From Arthrobacter sp. ISL-5 (GTDB lineage: Bacteria; Actinomycetota; Actinomycetes; Actinomycetales; Micrococcaceae): a stretch of DNA of 64,000 nucleotides. How positions within the stretch are numbered: position 1 is the first letter of the stretch; each line of letters opens with the position of its first letter. The translations under genes were made by a program, and so were the position numbers. Below, in pieces: positions 50,039-57,945 of this stretch. The notes beneath the pieces were generated by a model, which saw nothing but the letters and a program-made list of their open reading frames with translations, had not been told where the DNA came from and did no database searches. The DNA lies in the NCBI RefSeq assembly GCF_018613835.1, contig NZ_JAGGPM010000018.1, forward strand, positions 24,404 through 88,403, given 5' to 3'.

Positions 50039-50509
50039 TCACTCGCGACCCATGTCCCGATGAAGGTCCGGGTCAAGGGCGTGGGCGCCGGCCAGCCGGG
50101 CCAGCAGATTCCCCAGCTGCGCGGACTGTTCGCTGGTGAGCGGGGCCAGGAGCTCGGCTTCATGCTGTTCCGCGATACCGCGCAGTGCTACCAGCATCTT
50201 CCGGCCTTCGGCGGTTAGCCGAAGCTCATAGTTCCGCCGGTCGGATTTGCTGCGCACGCGCGCGACCAGACCGCGCGCCTCCAGCGAGTCGATGAGTGGA
50301 ACAACACGGCTCGGCACCGCCCCCAACCGGTCGGCAAGAGACCGCTGGCTCAGCCCGGGAGTTCGGCCCACCAAACGGAGCACTCCCGCGTCGCTCGGGG
50401 TCAGCCCCATGTCACGCGTGCGCTCGGCAAAGCGTGCCGATGCCAGTGCCCCGAGTTGCGACAGCAGAAAAGCGGTTCTCTTCGACGGTGGCGCATCCGG
50501 TGAGTCCAT
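50039..50509 (-). CDS. MarR-family regulator
   Basis: A 156-residue winged-helix protein: LTPSDAGVLRLVGRTPGLSQRSLADRLGAVPSRVVPLIDSLEARGLVARVRSKSDRRNYELRLTAEG covers the DNA-binding helix and the wing with the DRR motif. It is divergent from the DUF4386 gene, and a dyad at 50533-50557 in the shared promoter region is its likely operator. Ligand unknown. Confidence 0.93.
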   Translation of the reverse strand: MDSPDAPPSKRTAFLLSQLGALASARFAERTRDMGLTPSDAGVLRLVGRTPGLSQRSLADRLGAVPSRVVPLIDSLEARGLVARVRSKSDRRNYELRLTAEGRKMLVALRGIAEQHEAELLAPLTSEQSAQLGNLLARLAGAHALDPDLHRDMGRE

Positions 50510-50532
50510 TCCCCAATATTAGGCCATTGACA

Positions 50533-50557
50533 GAATCATTCACAAGGTGAATCATTC
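50533..50557 (+). promoter_or_regulatory. Candidate MarR operator and promoter
   Basis: ATTCAC (50538-50543) AAG GTGAAT (50547-50552) is a perfect dyad, extended by GAAT/ATTC at 50533-50536 and 50554-50557. A TTGACA -35 (50527-50532) immediately precedes it, so bound MarR would block the DUF4386 promoter. Confidence 0.7.
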
Positions 50558-50590
50558 TTGCCATGACGTAGTTATCGGAAAGGAAGCATC

Positions 50591-51313
50591 ATGAACGAGC
50601 TGTCCCCGCGCCCCGCCTCCCCATCGTCGCGATCCGGGGGCCCCAATCCGGGTATCCTGGCGGCCATAAGCCTGGGACTCACCATCGGCGGCCTGCTGAG
50701 CAGCGCGATCCTCACCGGCGGCCAGACCTTCGTCTCGCCATTCTCCCCGGTCGGGCAGATCGCGGCATACTTCCACGTGAACGCCGGCGCGGTGCGGCTC
50801 GCCAGCTTGTTCCAGTTCGGTTCAGCCATACCCCTGGGCATCTTCGCGGCCACCGTCTACGCCCGGCAGCTCCGACTTGGCGTCCGGGTCCCCGGGCCCG
50901 CCATCGGATTCTTCGGCGGCATCACCGCCTCGGCCTTCCTCATGCTCTCCGCCCTGGTGGTGTGGGTTCTGAGCCGCCCGGAAATCACCGCCGACCAGAC
51001 ACTCACCCACGCGCTGTCGTTCCTCGCCTTCATTACCGGCGGCGTCGCCTTCGTGGTCGGCATGGGGCTTCTCGTCGCTGGAATCGCGGTCCCCGCCCTC
51101 ATCCTGCGCTTCGTGCCACGCTGGCTGGCCTGGGCCGGAGTCGTGATCGCCGCATTGTCCGAGCTGAGTTTCTTCTCCATGGTCTTCGAGCCGTTCCAAG
51201 TCCTGTTGCCCATCGGACGATTCGGCGGACTCCTCTGGCTCGTCGCGGCGGGATTCCTCTTGCCGAGCACCCGTGCCGCAGCGAACAGGCAGGAACGATC
51301 AGCGGACGCCTGA
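50591..51313 (+). CDS. DUF4386-like membrane protein
   Basis: The 240-residue protein has about six or seven membrane helices after a Pro/Ser-rich start. SLGLTIGGLLSSAILTGGQTFVSPFSP and QIAAYFHVNAGAVRLASLFQFGSAIPLGIFAATVYAR resemble DUF4386 proteins. AAAGGAAG lies upstream of ATG 50591. Function unknown. Pairing with a divergent MarR gene suggests an inducible export or stress role, which is inference. Confidence 0.8.
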   Translation: MNELSPRPASPSSRSGGPNPGILAAISLGLTIGGLLSSAILTGGQTFVSPFSPVGQIAAYFHVNAGAVRLASLFQFGSAIPLGIFAATVYARQLRLGVRVPGPAIGFFGGITASAFLMLSALVVWVLSRPEITADQTLTHALSFLAFITGGVAFVVGMGLLVAGIAVPALILRFVPRWLAWAGVVIAALSELSFFSMVFEPFQVLLPIGRFGGLLWLVAAGFLLPSTRAAANRQERSADA

Positions 51314-51368
51314 TGCCGGTCCTTCCGTCCAGCAGCCGGCCGGCCATCGCGGCACCGGAATGACAGGG

Positions 51369-51974
51369 TTAGTCGGCGAGGATGTGGTACAGGGCGCGGC
51401 GGGTTTCATCGATTTTTTCCATCGCGGCTTTGCGTTGTTCCTCGGTTGCCGCGAAGCGGAATTGATGAATGACTCCCATCAGCTTGGCCACGCTCTGATG
51501 AAACGCGGGACCGGATCCCTGCGGATCGGTGTTCCACGCGTTGTTCAGCTCTTCGGCATGCTCGGACACATACTCCCTCCCGGCATCCGTGAGCGTGAAC
51601 TCGGTACGCCGGCCTTCACCTACGGGGGCGACGAGATCTTCATCAACCAGCTGCTGGAGTGTCGGGTAAACGGAGCCCGGGCTGGGGCGCCAGGCTCCGG
51701 AAGTTTTCTCCGCAATGGTCTTGATCAGCCCGTACCCGTTGGATGGTGATTCGGCGAGAAGGGACAGAATTGCCGAACGAACATCGCCCCTGTTGGCTCG
51801 ACGCGGACCACCGGGACCAAAGCCTGGTCCAAAACCCGGTCCAAAGCCCGGTCCGAACCCGCGGCCGGGCCCGAACCCACCGTGTCCGTGCGGTCCGCGA
51901 CGGCTCCTGCCGCGCCCGAAGCGTCCCCTTATCGGTCCACCTTCTGCAAATTTATTGTCGTGAATGCCTTTCAT
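51369..51974 (-). CDS. PadR-family regulator with Gly-Phe-Gly-Pro repeat N-terminus
   Basis: The 201-residue protein's DNA-binding domain starts near residue 60: DVRSAILSLLAESPSNGYGLIKTIAEKTSGAWRPSPGSVYPTLQQLVDEDLVAPVGEGRRTEFTLTDAG, a typical PadR winged helix. The preceding residues hold a low-complexity Arg/Gly region with repeated GFGPGFGPGFGPG. The C-terminal helices mediate dimerisation. A 34-bp concentric palindrome upstream (52027-52060) points to autoregulation. No obvious target gene adjoins it besides the pseudogene. Confidence 0.92.
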   Translation of the reverse strand: MKGIHDNKFAEGGPIRGRFGRGRSRRGPHGHGGFGPGRGFGPGFGPGFGPGFGPGGPRRANRGDVRSAILSLLAESPSNGYGLIKTIAEKTSGAWRPSPGSVYPTLQQLVDEDLVAPVGEGRRTEFTLTDAGREYVSEHAEELNNAWNTDPQGSGPAFHQSVAKLMGVIHQFRFAATEEQRKAAMEKIDETRRALYHILAD

Positions 51975-52026
51975 ACCGGCATCGTCCTTCCACTTCAGTG
52001 AGTTCTCTCCTGACCGCCGATCCTTC

Positions 52027-52060
52027 GGCGATAGTTAACGATATATCGGCGAGTATCGCC
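52027..52060 (-). promoter_or_regulatory. Concentric palindrome, candidate PadR operator
   Basis: GGCGATA (52027-52033) and TATCGCC (52054-52060) are perfect inverted repeats centred on the same point as the inner palindrome CGATATATCG (52039-52048), with 5-base spacers. Repeated CGATA half-sites suggest cooperative binding by PadR dimers. Confidence 0.7.
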
Positions 52061-52192
52061 GGTCAAGAGCGGAATAGCTGGATAAATGCGCTGGCCCCGT
52101 TGGCGTCCGAGCGGTAACGAGCGGGTCACTGGCCACCCTGCCGCTCAGCAGTCAAGCGCTTAGGAATCGGCGCCCGTGCGGCATGGACGAAG

Positions 52193-52310
52193 TGTGGTTA
52201 CGGAAATCAGGGGCCCGTTCAAATTTGAACCGGCCCCTGCGCGGGCCAGCCGTGCCGGAAGATATTTTCGCTGGACGCCAGCTACGGCCGGAGTTTGTCC
52301 TTTCGCGGGT
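52193..52310. repeat. Repeat copy R2 (about 120 bp)
   Basis: Second copy of the element at 49911-50033, same orientation. Its inverted repeat is tighter: CAGGGGCC (52208-52215) with GGCCCCTG (52232-52239), enclosing GTTCAAATTTGAAC. The similarity stops at TTCGCGGGTG, and immediately beyond it coding sequence of a decayed surface protein begins without a start signal. Confidence 0.75.
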
Positions 52311-52312
52311 GC

Positions 52313-54644
52313 CCGAACCCGCACGTGACGTCGACGAAGCAGAACCTCAACAGTGCGGCGCGGGGCACGGCCAACAGCGGTCTGCTGGTGCTCGCCGATG
52401 TGGACGACACAAGCCGGTACTGGCACTTTTACGACCCCACCGGCGGTGGTGGTGATGATGATACGACGGCTCCGACGGTGACGGGTACGTCTCCGGCTCC
52501 TGGCGCGACTGGTGTGGCGGGGACGGCGAATGTGACGGGGTGGTTCTCGGAGGCGATGGATGCGTCGACGGTCACCTCGGACACGTTCACGTTGCAGGCG
52601 GGGACGACGACGGTGCCGGCCGCTGTGACGTACAACAGCACGGACAAGGTTGCGACGTTGGACCCGGGTGCGGATCTGCCGGCGGGTACGACGTACACGG
52701 CGACGATCATGGGCGGCTCCGGTGGGGTGAAGGATGTGGCCGGTAACGCGTTGGCGTCGGACAAGAGGTGGATCTTCACCACGGCTTCCACGGCGCCGGT
52801 TGCCTCCTTCACGGCCACCCCCACTTCCGGGACCGCGCCGCTGAACGTGTCCTTCACCGACACCTCCACCGGCTCGCCGACGTCGTGGTCCTGGGCCTTC
52901 GGCGACGGCGGCACGTCCACCGCGCAGAACCCGGCCCACACCTACACCGCCGCCGGAACCTACACCGCGACCCTGACCGCCACCAACGGCACCGGCTCAA
53001 GTTCGACCAGCTCGACCATCACGGTCAGCCCGGCACCGCCCCCGGCGCCGGTTGCCTCCTTCACGGCCACGCCCACTTCCGGGACCGCGCCGCTGAACGT
53101 GTCCTTCACCGACACCTCCACCGGCTCGCCGACGTCGTGGTCCTGGGACTTCGGCGACGGCGGCACGTCCACCGCGCAGAACCCGGCCCACACCTACACC
53201 GCCGCCGGAACCTACACCGCGACCCTGACCGCCAGCAACGCCGGCGGCTCGAGCTCGACCAACTCGACCATCACCGTCAGCCCGGCACCGCCCCCGGCGC
53301 CGGTTGCCTCCTTCACGGCCACGCCCACCTCGGGGACCGCGCCGCTGAACGTGTCCTTCACCGACACCTCGACCGGGTCGCCGACGTCGTGGTCCTGGGA
53401 CTTCGGCGACGGTGGCACGTCCACCGCGCAGAACCCGGCCCACACCTACACCGCCGCCGGAACCTACACCGCGACCGGACCGCCACCAACGGCACCGGCT
53501 CGAGCTCGACCAACTCGACCATCACCGTCAGCCCGGCACCCGCCCAGCTGCGCCCACGTTGAACGCACCATCCGTGGTCAACCTTGCGAACGTCACGGCC
53601 GTGCCCATCTCCGGCACCGCCGAGGCCGGCGCGACCGTATCGCTCAAGGTCACGGACGCCGGAGCCGTGCACACCGTCACCGCGACCGCGACCGCAGACG
53701 GCAGCGGGAACTGGTCCACGACGGCGAACCTGACGAGCCTGAGCGACGGCCAGCTCACATACACGGCCACCGCGACGGACACCGCCGGCAACCCCGGCTC
53801 CTCCGCAACTCAGAGCGGAACGAAGAAGACAACCGCAACAGCACCGCAGTTCACGAGCGTGCCGTCCCAGATCACTGGCGACACCATCAGCGCCGTCCCA
53901 CTCACCGGGACCTCTGATCCAGGGGCAACCCTGGCCCTCACGGCCACCGATTCCGCGAACCACAGCGTATCGGCCACGGCAACCGCGAACGGCTCCGGTA
54001 ACTGGTCCGCGACGATGAACCTAAGCACCCTCAACTCGGGACCGGTCACGTTCTCGGCCCAAGCCACCGACACCTATGGCAACGTCAGCACAGTGACGAC
54101 CGCGACCAGCCGCATCGGCCCGAGGGTCGTCTCCGTCACGCTCCAGAACGGCGGAACCGCCGGCACAGCCGACACCAACGACAAAGTCGTGGTCGTGTTC
54201 AACGAGCCCATGAGCCCGAGCTCGTTCTGCAACACCTGGACCAGCCCCACAGGGCCGTGGACCCAGAAGAGCAACAGCGTCAGCGTGCTCATCAGCCGCA
54301 ACATCTCCGCCCCCAACGACACCCTGACCCTCTCGACGGGTTGCACGACCAACAACTTCGGCACCGTCAACCTCGGCGCCCACTACACCACCAGCACCGG
54401 CGGACGCCTCACCTTCAAGGGCACCGGCACCCGCCCACCGTCCTCCGTCTCGCTCAGCGCGGACGGCAAGACCCTCACGATCACCCTCGGAGCCCTCAAG
54501 AGCGGCACCCCGGCCACCGGCGTCCCCGCCGGCACCCCCACCTACCAGGGCACCGCGAACGGCCAACCCGGCATCGCAACCGACACGAACGGAGTCCCGC
54601 TCGGAACCAAACCCTCCGACTCCGACACGGCCTCGGGCCTCTGA
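52313..54644 (+). pseudogene. Decayed PKD/Ig-like repeat surface protein, 5' truncated and frameshifted
   Basis: Coding similarity begins abruptly at repeat R2 with no ATG, ribosome binding site or signal peptide. In order: a short remnant (SRYWHFYDPTGGGG), a bacterial Ig-like domain (SPAPGATGVAGTANVTGWFSEAMD), three PKD domains (VASFTATPTSGTAPLNVSF, SWDFGDGGTSTAQNPAHTY), then Ig-like modules (TAVPISGTAEAGATVSLKVTD; ISAVPLTGTSDPGATLALTA). Relative to the earlier PKD copies a single base is missing near 53476, and another shift occurs near 53540; both move the frame by one, and the rest continues open to 54644. Sequencing error in repeats remains possible, but the missing 5' end supports a real pseudogene. 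Confidence 0.8.
52795..53530 (+). repeat. Three near-identical PKD-domain tandem repeats
   Basis: Three units of about 246 bp begin near 52795, 53047 and 53290, differing at only a few positions per unit. Each encodes one PKD domain plus a Ser/Thr/Pro linker. High nucleotide identity indicates recent duplication or gene conversion. Confidence 0.85.
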
Positions 54645-54819
54645 TCCAGACCCGGGCGCCGAGAGCAAATAGGCGACGTGCGACGCGACGACCTGGCCGT
54701 CCAGCGAATGAGCCGCGTTTCGAGGACCGTTTGCGACGGCCGCCTGAGTGCAGTGGCCTGAGGTTCAGGACTCTAAGCCGGCCGCGGCTAACGACCGCAC
54801 CGGCTGATGACTGCGCCGG

Positions 54820-55458
54820 CTACTTCGCGGCTATGGCAAGGAACCGGATGGGCAGGTCCAGCAACTCCAGCGGACCGTGCGGCCCTTCGCCGTCGAGAAG
54901 CAGCGAGTCTCCGGCCTCCATCGTGTACTCGTACGCCCCGTGCCCGTACACCATCTTCCCCGAGAGCATGTAGATGAATTCCGTACCGGGGTGCTGGAAC
55001 AGCGGGAAGACATCGGATGCGTCGGTCAGCGTGACCAGGGTGGGCTCGAGGGCGTCCGTGCGGCCCTTGAGGGTTCCCAAGACCCGGTATTCGTGTCCGT
55101 GCTGTGTTCCGCTGCGCACGGTCAGGCTGCCTTCGCCGTTCTTGGTGAACGTTGCGTCCCTGTCGGTGTCTGCGCCCCTGAACAGCGCCGTGACCGGGAT
55201 GTTCAGCCCCTCGGCAAGCCGCTGCAGTGAGGTCAGGGAGCAGGACGTGCTGGCTGACTCGATCTTGGAGATCATCGCCTTGGACATCCCGGTCCTGGCG
55301 GCGAGCTCGGCAGCGGAAAGGCCGTTCGCCGTCCTGTAGTGGCGGACCTGCGCGGCAATGATCCGTTCAAGCTTGCCGGGCGCCTCTTTGCCGTCAGCGC
55401 CTGCCGTCAGGTCGTTTTCCGGGGGCAGGTTGGTCTCGCCGGGAGCGGGGCTGGTCAT
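54820..55458 (-). CDS. XRE-family regulator with C-terminal cupin
   Basis: A 212-residue regulator. The helix-turn-helix reads LSAAELAARTGMSKAMISKIESASTSCSLTSLQRLAEGLNIPVTALF (about residues 45-92). A cupin barrel follows: FQHPGTEFIYMLSGKMVYGHGAYEYTMEAGDSLLLDGEGPHGP, with Glu and His residues in the metal/ligand positions. Such regulators commonly respond to the substrate of adjacent amine or amino acid catabolic genes. It is the last gene of the minus-strand nitrogen operon, 29 bases after the hydrolase. Confidence 0.92.
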   Translation of the reverse strand: MTSPAPGETNLPPENDLTAGADGKEAPGKLERIIAAQVRHYRTANGLSAAELAARTGMSKAMISKIESASTSCSLTSLQRLAEGLNIPVTALFRGADTDRDATFTKNGEGSLTVRSGTQHGHEYRVLGTLKGRTDALEPTLVTLTDASDVFPLFQHPGTEFIYMLSGKMVYGHGAYEYTMEAGDSLLLDGEGPHGPLELLDLPIRFLAIAAK

Positions 55459-55487
55459 TCAGCCATCATAAGTCGGGGCCGCCGGTT

Positions 55488-56744
55488 CTAGCCTATGTGC
55501 CTGGCCTGGCCGAGCAGTCCGGCCAAGGCATCCGCCAGAGCCAATGCCCCTGTCTCGCCGTCGTCATCCTCCACCAGCTCCTCCGGGGAATGCGAGATTC
55601 CGGTGGGGTTCCTGACGAACAGCATGGCCGTGGGGATGTGGGCCGCGAGCACTCCGGCGTCGTGGCCCGCCCCGGTGTCCATGACGGGAGCGCCGGGAAG
55701 CAGCGCCTGCAGCTCGTCCCGCAGGCCCGTGTCGAAGTGGACCGTGGGGCTGAGCGATTCCACGCCGAAGGTCACGGTGCAGTTCTCCTCGGCGGCCATG
55801 ACCTGGGCGTTGAGGTGGATGGATTCGACGAGGGCTGCGGTGACTTCGTCGCGCGGGTGCCTGACATCGATCCACATGTCCACCCGGGAGGCGATGACGT
55901 TGGTGCCTCCGGGGACCGGCTGGAGCCTGCCCACGGTGGCGCGCGCGTCCCGGTATTTCGCGGCGGTGTCCCGGATGCCGACCATGATCTTGGCGGCGGC
56001 GATCATCGGATCCTTCCGGTCCTTCATGAGGGTGGTGCCGGCGTGGTTTCCCTGCCCGCTCACGGACAGCTTCCACCGGCCGTGGCCCAGGATGGAAGAG
56101 CCGATGGCCACCGGCTGGCCCAAGTCGATCAGGCCCCTCCCCTGTTCAACGTGCAGTTCAACGAACAGGCCCAATTGCCGCAGGGTCTTGTAGTCGGCGC
56201 CGATGAACCGGGGGTCCTGGCCGTTTGCTGCGGCCACCTCGGCGTAGGTGTTGCCGTCGATGTCCTTGAGATTGCGGGCCTTGTCCGGGTCCAGCGCGCC
56301 AGTGAGGAGCCGCGATCCCAGGCACGCGACGCCGAAGCGGGAGCCTTCCTCCTCCGGAAAGACAGCTATGGCCAGCGGGCGGACGGGACGGACGCCGCGG
56401 CTCTTGAGGATGTCCACGGCAACGAGTGCGGAGGCGACGCCCAACGGGCCGTCGTACTCGCCGCCGCCGGGAACGGAGTCAAGGTGGCTGCCGGTCACGA
56501 CGGCGTCCCTGCGCGTTCCGGTGGCGGTGTCCCACCAGGCCCAGATGATGCCGTTCTCGTCCGTGCCGACGTCGAGTCCCCGCCTGCCCGCCTGCTCGAT
56601 GAACCAGCTTCGCAGCTCGGTTTCGGCGTCCGAGAAGACCGGGCGGGAGTATCCGCCGCGGTGCGTGTCTGTTCCGACGCGGGAGATGTCCCGCATGAGG
56701 CCGGTTACGGTGTCGGTTGCCGGTTTGGTCGCCGAGGAGGTCAC
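55488..56744 (-). CDS. Zn-dependent hydrolase of the allantoate amidohydrolase / N-carbamoyl-amino acid hydrolase family
   Basis: A 418-residue M20-type di-metal enzyme. VVTGSHLDSVPGGGEYDGPLGV supplies the first metal ligands (His, Asp), FPEEEGSRFGVACLGSRL the catalytic Glu pair, FVELHVEQG and GQGNHAGTTLM substrate-binding residues. Enzymes of this type release CO2 and NH3 from N-carbamoyl compounds or ureidoglycine precursors. I start it at GTG 56744 (GGAG upstream) because the longer frame to 56858 would overlap the oxidase gene with a Lys/Pro/Ser-rich tail. Its operon places it in methylated or carbamoylated amine breakdown. Confidence 0.88.
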   Translation of the reverse strand: MTSSATKPATDTVTGLMRDISRVGTDTHRGGYSRPVFSDAETELRSWFIEQAGRRGLDVGTDENGIIWAWWDTATGTRRDAVVTGSHLDSVPGGGEYDGPLGVASALVAVDILKSRGVRPVRPLAIAVFPEEEGSRFGVACLGSRLLTGALDPDKARNLKDIDGNTYAEVAAANGQDPRFIGADYKTLRQLGLFVELHVEQGRGLIDLGQPVAIGSSILGHGRWKLSVSGQGNHAGTTLMKDRKDPMIAAAKIMVGIRDTAAKYRDARATVGRLQPVPGGTNVIASRVDMWIDVRHPRDEVTAALVESIHLNAQVMAAEENCTVTFGVESLSPTVHFDTGLRDELQALLPGAPVMDTGAGHDAGVLAAHIPTAMLFVRNPTGISHSPEELVEDDDGETGALALADALAGLLGQARHIG

Positions 56745-56805
56745 GGGCTGGCTCCGTTTCTTTAGGGGTGTCTTCTGGTTTGCCGGATCAGCCGGCGCTG
56801 CCCGG

Positions 56806-57945
56806 TCAGTTGGCGTTGATTCGCGCGGTTGCTTGGCGGAACCGGGCCGGGACGTCACCGGTCCCGGTCGCGAGGGCGGCCGCCCATTGACCGATCAATG
56901 GTGCGAATTTTGCGCCGTGTCCTGAACAGGGCGACAGGACCGTGAGGCCGTCCGCCCGGTCGATGACGAAATCCTCGTTCGCGGTATTGGTGAACAGGCA
57001 GGTGGTCTCGGCATACGGCTCCGGGTGGAGCCCGGGCAGATATTTCCGCACGTAATCCACCACACGGCGCCGGTTGGCCGGGTCCACCAGGCCGGTTTGT
57101 TCGGCAGCGGAGGGGATGAATTTGCCGCCGTTGTATTCGGCCACTTTCTGGCCGGCGAAGCCGGCATCCCGGCCTCCAGGGAGGCCGTAGGTCTGGATGT
57201 CCGCGCTTTTGTGGATGAACGTGGGCCACGGGGCTGCTGCGCCGAGGTAGCGGAAGTGGTACGCCTGCTCCTGCCGGACCGTGAACTCGGGCAGTGCGTC
57301 CAGGAACCCTGCCGGGAGTGACAGCCTGTCCAGCAGTTGCGGGAGCCAGCCGCCGGCGCTGATGATGACCCTGCCGGCGTCGAGCGTCTCTCCGCGCTCA
57401 GAAACCAGGCGGTAGCCCGCGCCCGCTTTTTCCACCCCGGTGACGTTCCAGCCGGTCAGCACCCTGGCGCCGTGCTTCACCGCCTGGTCGATCATCGCGT
57501 TGACCGAGCTCTCGGCGTCGATCACTCCGGCGCCCGGGTGCCACAGCACGGGCGTGTCGAACGCGATGTGGGGCCAGCGCCCTTTCGCCTCAGCGGCGCT
57601 GAGGAGTTCATGCTCGACGCCCGCCCCGGCGAGGACGCCGGCGAGGTGCTCCGGCTGCCGTTCGGGACCGTAGTCCACCGCGCCGAAAGGGGTGATCAGT
57701 TCCAAGCCGCTGGCCCAGTCCAGTTCGTCCCACAGGGACTTGGATTCGATGACCGCGCGGGTGTAGAACTCGTCCGGGTAGGCGTAGCGGAAGATCCGGG
57801 CGGACCCGTGGGAGCTGCCGTCATGGCTGGCCGGGACCGTGCGCTCCAGCACGGTCACGTCATGCCCCTGCAAGGCCAGCTGCCACGCGGTGGCGGCGCC
57901 GGCCAGCCCGGCGCCGACCACAACGAATTCGGAGGATTCCGCCAT
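56806..57945 (-). CDS. Monomeric sarcosine / N-methyl amino acid oxidase (MSOX/SolA family)
   Basis: A 379-residue flavoenzyme. The N-terminal FAD fold reads VVVGAGLAGAATAWQLALQGHDVTVLER. ETTCLFTNTANEDFVIDR near the C-terminus contains Cys316, matching in position the covalent 8-alpha-S-cysteinyl FAD site of monomeric sarcosine oxidase (Cys315). It should oxidise an N-methyl amino acid to the amino acid, formaldehyde and H2O2. The gene overlaps the FMN glutamate synthase-like gene by one base (TAATG), so a shared pathway is near certain. The actual substrate could be sarcosine, N-methylglutamate or N-methyltryptophan. Confidence 0.9.
   Translation of the reverse strand: MAESSEFVVVGAGLAGAATAWQLALQGHDVTVLERTVPASHDGSSHGSARIFRYAYPDEFYTRAVIESKSLWDELDWASGLELITPFGAVDYGPERQPEHLAGVLAGAGVEHELLSAAEAKGRWPHIAFDTPVLWHPGAGVIDAESSVNAMIDQAVKHGARVLTGWNVTGVEKAGAGYRLVSERGETLDAGRVIISAGGWLPQLLDRLSLPAGFLDALPEFTVRQEQAYHFRYLGAAAPWPTFIHKSADIQTYGLPGGRDAGFAGQKVAEYNGGKFIPSAAEQTGLVDPANRRRVVDYVRKYLPGLHPEPYAETTCLFTNTANEDFVIDRADGLTVLSPCSGHGAKFAPLIGQWAAALATGTGDVPARFRQATARINAN

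Noticed and set aside
49911..52310. R1/R2 considered as attachment-site direct repeats of an integrated element
   Set aside because: Only about 80% identical over 120 bp, and no integrase or transposase lies between; kept only as a repeat finding.
52160..52939. Arg-rich minus-strand frame over the PKD gene start
   Set aside because: It crosses repeat R2 and mirrors the PKD repeats; no domain content.
52795..53530. Regular repeats considered as a CRISPR-like or satellite array
   Set aside because: The ~246-bp units encode PKD domains in frame, far too long and without unique spacers.
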